Origin: Bradyrhizobium cytisi
GTDB lineage: Bacteria; Pseudomonadota; Alphaproteobacteria; Rhizobiales; Xanthobacteraceae
NCBI RefSeq assembly: GCF_008123515.1
Contig: NZ_VSSR01000029.1
Location: 206,574 to 270,573 of the forward strand
Length of the DNA stretch: 64,000 nt
Direction of reading: 5' to 3'
The position numbers and the translations under genes are program-made. The notes below the pieces were generated by a model, which saw only the letters and a program-made list of their open reading frames with translations, made no database searches and had not been told where the DNA came from. Position 1 is the first letter of the stretch. Each line of letters opens with the position of its first letter. Of the stretch, positions 41,533 through 49,944 are shown piece after piece.

Positions 41533-42342
41533 TCAGTCCTTCGGCGCATCGGGTCGCATCATGCCCAGCACGTTGTAGCCGGAATCGACATGGTGGACTT
41601 CGCCGGTAACGCCGCGCGACATGTCCGACAGGAAATACACTGCGCTGTCGCCGACCTCCTCGATCGTCACGTTCCGCCGCAGCGGCGCGTTGACCTCGTT
41701 ATATTTCAAGAGCAGGCGTGAATCGGCGATGCCGGCGAATGCCAGCGTCTTGATCGGGCCGGCCGAGATCGCGTTGACGCGGATCGCCTTCTCGCCGAGA
41801 TCGGCCGCAAGATAGCGCACGCTGGCTTCGAGCGCGGCCTTTGCCACGCCCATCACGTTGTAGCGCGGCATCCACTTCTCGGCACCGTAATAAGAGAGCG
41901 TGACGATCGAGCCGCCGTCGGTCATCAGCTTCTCGGCGCGCTGCGCGAGCGCGGTGAGCGAGTAGCAGGAGATCAGCATCGACTTGGAGAAGTTTTCCGG
42001 CGTGGTGTCGACATAGCGGCCGTCGAGCTGTTCGCCATAGGCGATCGCGTGCACGACGAAGTCGATCTTGCCCCATTTTTCCTTGAGGGCGTCGAAGGCA
42101 GCATCGATGGTCGCGGCATCGGTGACGTCGCAATGGCCGAGCACGAGCGCGCCGAGTTCGGCGGCGAGCGGCTCGACGCGCTTTTTCAGCGCATCGCCCT
42201 GATAGGTGAGTGCGATGTCGGCGCCGGCCGCTTGGCATGCCTTGGCGATGCCCCAGGCGATCGAGCGGTTGTTGGCAACGCCGAGGATCACCCCGCGCTT
42301 GCCTTGCATCAGTCCTTGCATCAGTCCTGAATTCTGCGCCAT
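41533..42342 (-). CDS. fabI: Enoyl-[acyl-carrier-protein] reductase (NADH)
   Basis: 269 residues. SDR fold with GKRGVILGVANNRSIAWGIA (nucleotide loop), and the catalytic region SYYGAEKWMPRYNVMGVAKAAL (Tyr and Lys, spacing YX6K in FabI). It completes each round of fatty-acid elongation by reducing trans-2-enoyl-ACP. The N-terminus carries a duplicated GLMQGLMQ, made by a 12-bp tandem repeat at 42303-42326; a typical start would have one copy. Confidence 0.95.
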   Translation of the reverse strand: MAQNSGLMQGLMQGKRGVILGVANNRSIAWGIAKACQAAGADIALTYQGDALKKRVEPLAAELGALVLGHCDVTDAATIDAAFDALKEKWGKIDFVVHAIAYGEQLDGRYVDTTPENFSKSMLISCYSLTALAQRAEKLMTDGGSIVTLSYYGAEKWMPRYNVMGVAKAALEASVRYLAADLGEKAIRVNAISAGPIKTLAFAGIADSRLLLKYNEVNAPLRRNVTIEEVGDSAVYFLSDMSRGVTGEVHHVDSGYNVLGMMRPDAPKD

Positions 42343-42513
42343 TTGCTAACGTCCTGTAGCTCTCGTTAGCGTCTGGAGGTACACCAGCCCTCCCCTGCGG
42401 TACAGTCCTAATACGCGGCGTTAACGCTGTTTCGAGCGCCGGAATAGCCGTTCCGTTCGGGTGTTATGATCGTTGAGGCGCTCGCGCCTGATGTGAAGGA
42501 CGTCTAGACGGCA

Positions 42514-43002
42514 ATGAGTGCGTTTCGCCAGAGCGTGGAAGCCATGATCCCGGCGTTGCGCCGCTACGCCCGCGCGCTCACGCGCGATGCGGATGCGGCC
42601 GACGATCTGGTGCAGGATACGCTGGTGCGTGCGTTGCGTTCGGAGCGATTGTTTCTCGGAGGCGACGTCAGGAGCTGGCTCTACACGATCCTGACCAACC
42701 TCAACAAGAACCGGCGGCGCTCGCTGGCAAGGCGGCCGCAATTCATGCAGCTGACGGAGAACAACCCGGATGCCAGCGGGACGGAGGCGGAAGGACGTGA
42801 CATCGAACGTGCACTCTCGACGTTGGTCGAGGAGCAACGCTCGGTGCTGCTCCTGGTAATGCTGGAGGGCATGAGCTACCGCGAGGTCGCCGACATCCAG
42901 GGCGTGCCGATCGGCACCGTCATGTCCCGCCTGGCACGCGCCCGCGCACACGTTAAAGCGTCGCTGGAGGGCGAGCGCCCGGCGCTCAGGCGGGTGAAAT
43001 GA
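42514..43002 (+). CDS. ECF-type RNA polymerase sigma factor
   Basis: 162 residues. Region 2 (MIPALRRYARALTRDADAADDLVQDTLVRALR) and region 4 (SYREVADIQGVPIGTVMSRLARARAHVKASL) of an ECF sigma-70 factor are both clear. It is followed by a membrane anti-sigma gene, so it is a membrane-controlled stress sigma of the ECF type; the exact group cannot be told. It is divergent from fabI. Confidence 0.92.
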   Translation: MSAFRQSVEAMIPALRRYARALTRDADAADDLVQDTLVRALRSERLFLGGDVRSWLYTILTNLNKNRRRSLARRPQFMQLTENNPDASGTEAEGRDIERALSTLVEEQRSVLLLVMLEGMSYREVADIQGVPIGTVMSRLARARAHVKASLEGERPALRRVK

Positions 43003-43108
43003 TGGCAGGATTGATGCATCGCGCATGCCACGTCCGCTGCACGGAGAGAGAAGCAGCGCAGTTGAACCGCGTCAGATATTTTGGGCCGCAGAGCCAGAGA
43101 CGACCGAT

Positions 43109-43882
43109 ATGAACGACCGCAATATTCCCGTAACCGAAGACGAGCTACACGCCCTTGTCGATGGCGAGTTGCCGACCGAGCGCCGCGCCGACGTCGAGGC
43201 CTGGCTTGCCGCACATCCTGAGGATGCCGAGCGGGTGCAATCCTGGCGCGCCATGGCCGAGATGCTGCATGCCCGCTACGACAACGTCGCCCAGGAGCCG
43301 GTGCCGGTCCGGCTGGAGCTCGAGCGGCTGGAGCGCCGTCCGCGGCAATGGCTCTACGGCGCGGTCGCCGCCACGCTGGTTGCCTTCATCGCCGGCGGCG
43401 CGGCCGGCTGGGTGGCGCATGGCGCCGCCAATGCACCCTCGACCTTCCAGAGCTTTACGACGGATGCGCTCGATGCCCACCGCCTTTATGTCGTCGAGGT
43501 CCGCCATCCCGTCGAGGTCGGCGGCAACGAGCGCGACCACCTCCAGGCCTGGCTGACCCGGCGCTGCGGCTGGACCGTGTTCGCCCCCAATCTGGAGGGG
43601 AGCGGGCTGAAGCTCGTTGGCGGCCGGCTGCTGCCGGGGCCGAACGGGCCGGCGTCCTTCCTGATGTATGAGGGCGCCTCGGGCGAGCGCTACACGATCT
43701 ACACCGCCAAGACCGAGAGCGGCGCAACGCAGATGCGTTACGCCAAGGCGGACAAGGATGGCGCGCTGTTCTGGGCCGAGCGCGGCGTCGGCTACGTCGT
43801 CAGCGGCGGCGGCGCCGACCGCGATCGCCTGACCAAGGTGGCGCAGGCGGTGTACGACCAAGCCGAGAAAACCGGCGGCTGA
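43109..43882 (+). CDS. Transmembrane anti-sigma factor
   Basis: 257 residues from ATG 43109; the open frame reaches 43025 but the first 28 residues have no support. The N-terminal cytoplasmic region (residues ~1-80, ELHALVDGELPTERRADVEAWLAAHPEDAERV) is the anti-sigma zinc-less type found in many Bradyrhizobium. One transmembrane helix (WLYGAVAATLVAFIAGGAAGWV, about 88-110) precedes a periplasmic domain with two Cys near RRCGWTVF. It lies 107 bp after the sigma gene and is its likely partner. Confidence 0.8.
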   Translation: MNDRNIPVTEDELHALVDGELPTERRADVEAWLAAHPEDAERVQSWRAMAEMLHARYDNVAQEPVPVRLELERLERRPRQWLYGAVAATLVAFIAGGAAGWVAHGAANAPSTFQSFTTDALDAHRLYVVEVRHPVEVGGNERDHLQAWLTRRCGWTVFAPNLEGSGLKLVGGRLLPGPNGPASFLMYEGASGERYTIYTAKTESGATQMRYAKADKDGALFWAERGVGYVVSGGGADRDRLTKVAQAVYDQAEKTGG

Positions 43883-44237
43883 ACAACCCGCCATATCTCA
43901 AGCTTCGCTTGGGCGTCCTTCAAACCGCGCCGTGCCTCGATTCCGTCATTGAAAATTTCGAATCAAGACATGTGTGCGTCTCATTATCGCACCGGGTGTT
44001 CACGCGAATATGAGCAGCGTTCGATCCGCCGATCGACGCGGGCGGCCTCGATTGGGGTTTTTGGTACCGCGCTGGTCCCCCTCTCGAGGCCGCACCTTTT
44101 TATCGGCTGCCCCGCCGGACATCCGACACGTCGAGCATACGAGCCGAGAAGCGCTACCGCGCCTCAGGCGTATGATGAGCATCATCTGCTGGAAGATGCG
44201 CTAGACCGTAGGAGAACCCCTCCGGTTGGATCTCGCC
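43883..44237. other. Intergenic, no supported gene
   Basis: Short plus-strand frames (for example 43974-44204, MRLIIAPGVHANMSS...) lack ribosome binding sites. A GCTTCGCTTG-type small hairpin lies at about 43899-43914 after the anti-sigma gene. I see nothing else to name. Confidence 0.45.
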
Positions 44238-45203
44238 CTAACCAAGCCCGCTACGTGGATTGTAGGGGTGTTGGTCCCGCCACTTCTCCATCAATGCTTC
44301 AAGCTCGGCGTCGTTCCCGTCCGGTAGCATAATCCTGATGGTAACGAAGAGATCCCCGGTTCCGCCAGATTTCGGCAGGCCCTTACCTTTGAGTCGGAAG
44401 GTCCGGCCGCTGGAGGTGTTTTTCGGGACCGACAGTTCCACGGCATTGCCGAGTGTGGGCACGCGGACCTTACCGCCGAGCACAGCTTCGTAGAGCGTGA
44501 CCGGCAGGTCGATCCTGAGGTCGGCACCCTCGATCTTGAAGAACGGGTGCGGGGCGATGCTGATGGTGATCAGGAGATCGCCGGGCGGATGGCCTTGGGC
44601 GGTCTCGCCCTGGCCGCGCAGCCGGATCTGCTGACCCTCGACGACGCCCGCCGGAATCTTGACGTTGAGTTCCTTGCCATTCGGCAGCCGGACGCGCTTC
44701 TCGCCACCCTTGACCGATTCTTCCAGCGAGACGGACATGGCGACGTTGACGTCGAGATCGAGCCCGATCCCGCCGGTGTCGAATTCGAACTGGGCACCGC
44801 CGCCGGCCCCAGGGCGCGCACCGCGCATCCCGCCGCCGAACATGCTGTTGAGGATGTCCTCGAACGCGCCCGCGCCTTGGCCGGGGCCTGCCCCGCCGCC
44901 ACGGAAATTGTAGCTCTCGAACCCGCCGGGACCCGCGCGACCGCGCGGTCCGCCGCCGCCCGGAAAGCCCTGGAAGCGCGGCTTGCCCTCGGCATCGATC
45001 TCGCCGCGGTCGAACTGCTTGCGCTTGTCCTCGTCGCCGATGATCTCGTTGGCCGAATTGATCTCGGAGAAGCGCTCGGCGGCCTTGGGATCATCCTTGT
45101 TGCTGTCGGGATGATGCTTCTTGGCCAGCTTGCGATAGGCGCTCTTGATCGCGGCAGCGCTAGCGCTCCGCGGCACCCCCAAGATCTCATAGGGGTCGCG
45201 CAT
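44238..45203 (-). CDS. DnaJ/CbpA-type co-chaperone
   Basis: 321 residues. The J domain has AYRKLAKKHHPDSNKDD (HPD at residues ~31-33). A Gly/Phe-rich linker (GGGGPRGRAGPGG, about 78-130) leads to the DnaJ C-terminal substrate-binding domains, with VRLPNGKELNVKIPAGVVEG and RLKGKGLPKSGGTGDLFV. There is no zinc-finger region, so this is class B (CbpA-like) rather than DnaJ itself. It stimulates DnaK in the cytoplasm. Lies next to the fabI-aroC-pdxH neighbourhood. Confidence 0.92.
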   Translation of the reverse strand: MRDPYEILGVPRSASAAAIKSAYRKLAKKHHPDSNKDDPKAAERFSEINSANEIIGDEDKRKQFDRGEIDAEGKPRFQGFPGGGGPRGRAGPGGFESYNFRGGGAGPGQGAGAFEDILNSMFGGGMRGARPGAGGGAQFEFDTGGIGLDLDVNVAMSVSLEESVKGGEKRVRLPNGKELNVKIPAGVVEGQQIRLRGQGETAQGHPPGDLLITISIAPHPFFKIEGADLRIDLPVTLYEAVLGGKVRVPTLGNAVELSVPKNTSSGRTFRLKGKGLPKSGGTGDLFVTIRIMLPDGNDAELEALMEKWRDQHPYNPRSGLG

Positions 45204-45324
45204 CCGTCACGTCTCCTCTTGGGAATACGAAATGTCGAAAGGGGCTGCCCGCCCCCATCTGAGCCACATGTGGGGGCGAGTGGCATTTTTGCAACTAGTC
45301 AGTCGAGCCGAATCTCTAAGTTTG

Positions 45325-45373
45325 GAGCATGATCTTATCGGAAAACCGGCCTCCACTTTTCCGGATCATGCTC
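45325..45373. repeat. Inverted repeat with GAGCATGATC/GGATCATGCTC ends
   Basis: GAGCATGATC (45325-45334) pairs with GGATCATGCTC (45363-45373), enclosing GGAAAACCGG...CTTTTCC. The 3' end overlaps the stop codon of the lipoprotein gene (45372). This looks like a known Rhizobiales dispersed hairpin and could act as a terminator between the two convergent-looking minus-strand genes, but it lacks a T-run. Confidence 0.7.
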
Positions 45374-45800
45374 AGCTCCGCCACGGCTTTAGCGTATGAA
45401 TCTCCCAACGGCCACGGCTGCTTTGGCAGCCGGCACCCTGGAGCCAGCTTTCGGTCGTCCCGTTGACGTAGCTCGCCAGGAAATCGCGGCACTTGCGACC
45501 GTCCTCGGCGGCGTAGGATTGCGCGATCGGCGTCACCGAGCCGCGCGCGCCGGTTTCAGGATTCTCCCAGTGTTGGGATGCATCCTTGTCGCCCTTGCTC
45601 AACACGTCGGAGGCTGCATTGCGGGCGAAGGCGAGATCGGTCTCGGTCGGAGGGGCGTCCTTGGCCGGCCGTGCGATCGAGCCGGTGAGGTCGTTGTCGT
45701 CGGCCTTGGCGTAGGCATTGGTGTCAGTTCGGGGCAGACTGCAGCCGCCGGCGCCGAGCCCGATCAAAATCATCGTCATGGCAAGGCCCGACGGCCGCAT
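45372..45800 (-). CDS. Probable lipoprotein, RT0821/Lpp0805-like surface protein
   Basis: 142 residues from ATG 45800 (MRPSGLAMTMILIGLGAGGC). The lipobox GAGGC (Cys about residue 20) predicts lipidation. The body has a DLTGSIARPAKD segment and a C-terminal domain DGRKCRDFLASYVNGTTESWLQGAGCQSSRGRWEI with two further Cys, typical of the small surface-antigen-like family. No signal for a longer start (the open frame reaches 45935). Function is unknown; outer-membrane location inferred. Confidence 0.75.
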   Translation of the reverse strand: MRPSGLAMTMILIGLGAGGCSLPRTDTNAYAKADDNDLTGSIARPAKDAPPTETDLAFARNAASDVLSKGDKDASQHWENPETGARGSVTPIAQSYAAEDGRKCRDFLASYVNGTTESWLQGAGCQSSRGRWEIHTLKPWRS

Positions 45801-45892
45801 CGCCGATAGGCCAACGCGTCCCCATGCCCTATATAGGGCAGTAGCAGACAACAGCGCGCTTTGGGCCGCGGGACGCAATTCGGACTCCAGAC

Positions 45893-46534
45893 ATGACCGA
45901 CACGACCTCGATGAAACACCAGACACCCTTAACATCCGGTGATTTCACCGCCGCCGACGAGCCTTTTGCGCTGTTCGAAGCCTGGCTGAACGAGGCGATC
46001 AAGAGCGAGCCGAACGATCCGAACGCCATGGCGCTCGCAACCGTCGATCCCGACGGCCTGCCCGACGTGCGCATGGTGCTGATGAAGGGCTTCGATACCG
46101 AAGGTTTTGTCTTCTACAGTCACATCGCAAGCCAAAAAGGCCGCGAACTCGCCGCAAATCCTAAGGCGGCTTTACTTTTTCACTGGAAGTCGCTGCGCCG
46201 TCAGGTCCGCATCCGCGGCAACGTGACGCCGGTGACCGACGCCGAGGCCGACGCCTATTTCGCGACGCGACCGAAGCAGGCGCAGATCGGCGCCTGGGCC
46301 AGCAAGCAGTCGCAAGAGCTGGAGAGCCGCTTCGCCTTCGAGCGGGCCATCGCCACGGTCGCCGCCAAACATGTCATCGGCGAAGTGCCGCGGCCACCGG
46401 GTTGGAGCGGCTGGCGCGTCACGCCGGTGCGCATCGAGTTCTGGCACGATCGCCCATTCCGTCTGCATGACCGCATCGAATTTCGCCGTGACGTGGCCGG
46501 CCAGAAGTGGTCCAAGACGCGGATGTATCCTTGA
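45893..46534 (+). CDS. pdxH: Pyridoxamine 5'-phosphate oxidase
   Basis: 213 residues, ATG 45893. PNDPNAMALATVDPDGLPDVRMVLMKGFD (N-terminal FMN-binding region), FYSHIASQKGRELAANPKAALLFHWKSLRRQVRIRG, and the C-terminal WRVTPVRIEFWHDRPFRLHDRIEFRRD. It oxidises pyridoxamine/pyridoxine phosphate to PLP with FMN. Starts 92 bp from the opposite-strand lipoprotein gene. Confidence 0.96.
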   Translation: MTDTTSMKHQTPLTSGDFTAADEPFALFEAWLNEAIKSEPNDPNAMALATVDPDGLPDVRMVLMKGFDTEGFVFYSHIASQKGRELAANPKAALLFHWKSLRRQVRIRGNVTPVTDAEADAYFATRPKQAQIGAWASKQSQELESRFAFERAIATVAAKHVIGEVPRPPGWSGWRVTPVRIEFWHDRPFRLHDRIEFRRDVAGQKWSKTRMYP

Positions 46535-46578
46535 GCCTTGTCTCGAATCTTGTCTCGAATCTTGGGCCGACCTGAAAG

Positions 46579-47337
46579 ATGTCCATGCCGCATTCGTCCA
46601 ATGCGCCGCGCCGCACGCTACTTCTGACCGGAGCTAGCCGCGGTATCGGCCACGCCACCGTGATCCGCTTCTCGTCGGCGGGATGGCGCGTCATCACCTG
46701 CTCGCGGCATCCCTTCCCCGAAGATTGCCCGTGGGATGCGGGCCCCGAGGACCACATCCAGGTCGATCTCGGCAATCCCCAGGACACCACGCGCGCGATC
46801 TCCGACATCCGCGACCGCCTCGAGGGCGGCATGCTGCACGCGCTGGTCAACAACGCCGCGATCTCGCCGAAAGGTCCAGGCGGCTCCAGGCTCGGTTCGG
46901 TCGACACCGACCTCGACACCTGGACGCACGTCTTCCACGTCAACTTCTTCGCGCCGATCATGATCGCGCGGGGCTTGATCGACGAATTGAAGGCGGCCAA
47001 GGGCTCGGTCGTGAATGTCACCTCGATCGCAGGCTCGCGCGTGCATCCCTTCGCGGGCGCTGCGTACGCGACCTCCAAGGCCGCACTCGCGTCCCTGACG
47101 CGCGAGATGGCCTCGGACTTCGGCCGCGTCGGCGTGCGCGTCAACGCGATTGCGCCGGGCGAGATCGACACCTCGATCCTGTCGCCGGGCACCGAGAAGA
47201 TCGTCGAGCAGCAGATTCCGATGCACCGCCTCGGCACACCGGACGAGGTCGCCAAGATCATCTACGTGCTGTGCACGGAGACCAGTTCTTACGTCAACGG
47301 CGCCGAGATCCACATCAACGGCGGCCAGCACGTCTAG
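46579..47337 (+). CDS. SDR family oxidoreductase
   Basis: 252 residues. Cofactor loop TGASRGIGHATVIRFSSAGW (TGASRGIG), LVNNAAIS, and the active-site VTSIAGSRVHPFAGAAYATSKAAL with Ser, Tyr and Lys. C-terminal LCTETSSYVNGAEIHINGGQHV is typical. NAD(P)-dependent reductase/dehydrogenase, substrate unknown. ATG 46585 is an alternative start. A 12-bp tandem repeat (46537-46560) separates it from pdxH. Confidence 0.9.
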   Translation: MSMPHSSNAPRRTLLLTGASRGIGHATVIRFSSAGWRVITCSRHPFPEDCPWDAGPEDHIQVDLGNPQDTTRAISDIRDRLEGGMLHALVNNAAISPKGPGGSRLGSVDTDLDTWTHVFHVNFFAPIMIARGLIDELKAAKGSVVNVTSIAGSRVHPFAGAAYATSKAALASLTREMASDFGRVGVRVNAIAPGEIDTSILSPGTEKIVEQQIPMHRLGTPDEVAKIIYVLCTETSSYVNGAEIHINGGQHV

Positions 47338-47349
47338 GCCAGGTAACGC

Positions 47350-48120
47350 ATGGGCCGGTTTGCGAGCACGGCGTCAACTTACGAGCACTTGCGGCCGCCC
47401 TACCCGGGCGCGTTCTTTCGCAGCGTCGCGCAGAAGCTCGGCCTCTCCGAACGATGCGCCTTGATCGATCTGGGTACCGGCCCCGGGTTGCTCGCGCTGG
47501 GCTTCGCACCCTATGTCGGCCGTATCGTCGGCGTCGACCCTGAAATCGCGATGCTCGAGGCTGCGCGACAAGCGGCGGCGCGCGCAGGGCAAGAGCTCAC
47601 GCTGCTCGCAGGCAAGGCCGAGACGCTCGCCTCCGAGATCGGCACGTTCGACATCGTCACGATCGGCCGCGCGCTACATTGGATGGATCGCGACGCGACG
47701 CTCGCGCGGCTGGATGGACTGGTCGCGCGCGACGGCGCGATCGTGATCTGCGCCTCGTTCTCGGTCACCGACGGCCGCAACCCATGGCTTGATGGCTACA
47801 ACGAGATCCGCCGCCGCTGGTCACCCGCGAATCTCTGGGAGGCAGCCGGCCGGGGCACGCGGACCCATCGCGACCTTCCCGCGTTCTTCCGCGGCAGCGC
47901 CTTTGCACCCACCGAGCTCGTCACGGTCGAGATCCGCCACACGGTCAGCATGCAGGACCTGGCGCAACGCACCCTCACCTATTCGTCGTCCTCACCGGAA
48001 GCGTTGGGCGACAACGTCGAAGCGATGTTGCACGACGTCGAGAGCCATCTGGCATCGTTCAGCCGCGACGGCGCGATCGCCGAGACCATCGTCTCGACGG
48101 CGCAAATCGTGAAGCGCTAG
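47350..48120 (+). CDS. Class I SAM-dependent methyltransferase
   Basis: 256 residues, 12 bp after the SDR gene. The SAM-binding motif LIDLGTGPGLLALGFAPYVG (about residues 38-57), GVDPEIAMLEAARQ and the IGRALHWMDRDATLARL post-motif are visible. UbiE/BioC-like small-molecule family. The tight spacing suggests the SDR and this gene act on one product, but no pathway is evident. Confidence 0.87.
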   Translation: MGRFASTASTYEHLRPPYPGAFFRSVAQKLGLSERCALIDLGTGPGLLALGFAPYVGRIVGVDPEIAMLEAARQAAARAGQELTLLAGKAETLASEIGTFDIVTIGRALHWMDRDATLARLDGLVARDGAIVICASFSVTDGRNPWLDGYNEIRRRWSPANLWEAAGRGTRTHRDLPAFFRGSAFAPTELVTVEIRHTVSMQDLAQRTLTYSSSSPEALGDNVEAMLHDVESHLASFSRDGAIAETIVSTAQIVKR

Positions 48121-48148
48121 ATGATTTGCCGCGAAAGGCGGGAAGCCA

Positions 48149-48185
48149 GGCGATCCAGACAACGCCGCCGCAAGACTGGATCGCC
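48149..48185. repeat. Inverted repeat GGCGATCCAG/CTGGATCGCC
   Basis: The 10-bp arms at 48149-48158 and 48176-48185 are perfect inverses, separated by 17 bp rich in CGCC. It follows the methyltransferase stop by 29 bp. It could be a dispersed repeat or weak terminator. Confidence 0.55.
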
Positions 48186-48204
48186 CGCCCTTCCCTTCCA
48201 CTCC

Positions 48205-48426
48205 TCAATCCAGGCGAATCCGACGCGACCGTTCGCGCAGCCGCGGAGCGGCGGCTGCGTTGAATGCGGTCGAGCAATCGTCATCGTTCTCGCCATCGAG
48301 CAGCGGAGCACCACAGTGCCGGCACATGCGTGCCGACAACGACGGCGCCTTGCCGCTCGCCACGGCCTGACGATAGCTCGTCAGGTCGATGACGTTGCGG
48401 GGCGTCGTTATCTGTTTTTCAACCAT
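48205..48426 (-). CDS. Small conserved hypothetical protein, 73 aa
   Basis: Starts at ATG 48426 (MVEKQITTPRNVIDLTSYRQAV). One C-x2-C pair (MCRHCGAPLLDGENDDDC) plus a third Cys suggest a possible metal-binding knuckle. The C-terminus is Arg-rich. I recall similar short proteins in Bradyrhizobium but have no function. It is convergent with the methyltransferase gene. Confidence 0.65.
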   Translation of the reverse strand: MVEKQITTPRNVIDLTSYRQAVASGKAPSLSARMCRHCGAPLLDGENDDDCSTAFNAAAAPRLRERSRRIRLD

Positions 48427-48632
48427 GGCTGTTCCTCGCGGCTAACCCGTTGCTTATCGCAGACAAGTTTCGCGCAAACGTTCAGCCCACTGCTCAAATT
48501 TTACCGGAGGAATTGGGGCACAGCACACGCATCACCGCATAGCCGCAATGACGCTCTATTCTGCGACACCATCAGCCCCGTCTCTACGACCGGCGTAAGG
48601 TCTCGGTCACTATTTTCGGAGCGCAGGCCGGC

Positions 48633-49616
48633 TCAGAGCCACTTCTTCCACTTGAAGATCCAGTACGGAACGATCGCTGCGAACAGCATCAGCACCAGCG
48701 CAAACGGATAGCCGTGCGTCCATTCGAGTTCCGGCATCGACTTGAAGTTCATGCCGTAGATCGAGGCGATCAGCGTCGGCGGCATCAGGACAACGGCCAT
48801 GACCGAAAACAGCTTGATGATGTTGTTCTGCTCGAGATTGACGACACCGAGCATGGCGTCGAGCACGAAGGTGATCTTGCTGGAGAGATAGGAGGCGTGG
48901 TCGGTCAACGAGACGACGTCGCGCTGCATGGTCTTGAGCTGCTCGCGCATGTCCTTTGACCATTTCACGCCCTCCACCACCGCGGACAGGAACGTGACGA
49001 CGCGGCCGATCGACACCAGGCTCTCGCGTACCTTGGAGGTCAAATCGCCCTTGCGGCCGATCGAGATCAGGATCTGCGAATATTGCTTGGCGTGGCCGTG
49101 ACGCTCGCTCTCGGGCTCGAAGATGTCGTGCGAGACCTGGTCGATCTCGGCGCCGCAGCGTTCCAGAATGTCGGCGCAGCGGTCGATGACGGCATCCAGC
49201 AGTTCCATCAGCACCATCTCGCCGGTGATCCCCGGGGTGCAGGACCGCGCCAGCTTGGCCTCGACCAGGGCGAACGGCTTGGGCTGGTCGTAGCGCACCG
49301 TGACCAGGCGATGGTCGCCGAGGATGAAAGTCACTGCCGTGGTCCGGGGCATGTCGGTATCGGAATGGCACATCAGCGTCGCGGTCATGTAGCGGGCGCT
49401 GTTCTCGATATAGAGGCGGCTGGAGATCTCGATCTCCTGCATGTCCTCCCGGGTGGGGATCGCGATCCCGGACAGCTTCTCGACGGCCTTGTCCTCGGCT
49501 GCGGTCGGATTGACCAGATCGATCCACACCGCGTGCTCCGGTACCGCCGCGAGGTCATCGACAACGGCCTTCTTCAGGGAGGAGTCGGTCGGAACGAACA
49601 CAGAAAACATCAACAA
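48633..49616 (-). CDS. CorA family magnesium transporter
   Basis: 327 residues (ATG 49616, or 49610). A large N-terminal cytoplasmic domain (about 1-260) is followed by two C-terminal transmembrane helices with the signature YGMNF in SIYGMNFKSMPELEW (about 289-303). The second helix ends with the basic WIFKWKKWL. Transports Mg2+ (possibly Co2+/Ni2+) into the cell as a pentamer. Closely spaced genes are absent upstream. Confidence 0.94.
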   Translation of the reverse strand: MLMFSVFVPTDSSLKKAVVDDLAAVPEHAVWIDLVNPTAAEDKAVEKLSGIAIPTREDMQEIEISSRLYIENSARYMTATLMCHSDTDMPRTTAVTFILGDHRLVTVRYDQPKPFALVEAKLARSCTPGITGEMVLMELLDAVIDRCADILERCGAEIDQVSHDIFEPESERHGHAKQYSQILISIGRKGDLTSKVRESLVSIGRVVTFLSAVVEGVKWSKDMREQLKTMQRDVVSLTDHASYLSSKITFVLDAMLGVVNLEQNNIIKLFSVMAVVLMPPTLIASIYGMNFKSMPELEWTHGYPFALVLMLFAAIVPYWIFKWKKWL

Positions 49617-49944
49617 CTCCAGCGAAGCCTGCGACAGATTGACGGCGCTTAGCGCGATTCTGACAAGTTCATGATGACAAGCACATTAACGGAGCGTTTG
49701 CATTTGTGGCGCCGACGCGGCTCGACCGTGGCATGGAATCGACAATTCGGCATTTCCTGCCCAAAAACCGGCCCAAGGGCGCAAAACTTGCGGCAAAAAA
49801 GCCACAGGTTGGGTCTCGCAGCGCGGGAAAAGCCCCTAAACGCTGGAATTGTGGCAGATTTCAACGATAATGAAATCAACGGAGTCGAAGGCCCTGGGTA
49901 CTACGCTCAGGACCTGCGCGGTATTGTTCGATTGGAACCAAACC
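49617..49944. other. Divergent intergenic region between corA and the L,D-transpeptidase gene
   Basis: Open frames here are run-ons of neighbouring shadows. I see no promoter motif that I can name. The transpeptidase open frame extends to 49849, but the start at 49945 was preferred because it leads straight into the lipoprotein signal. Confidence 0.45.
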
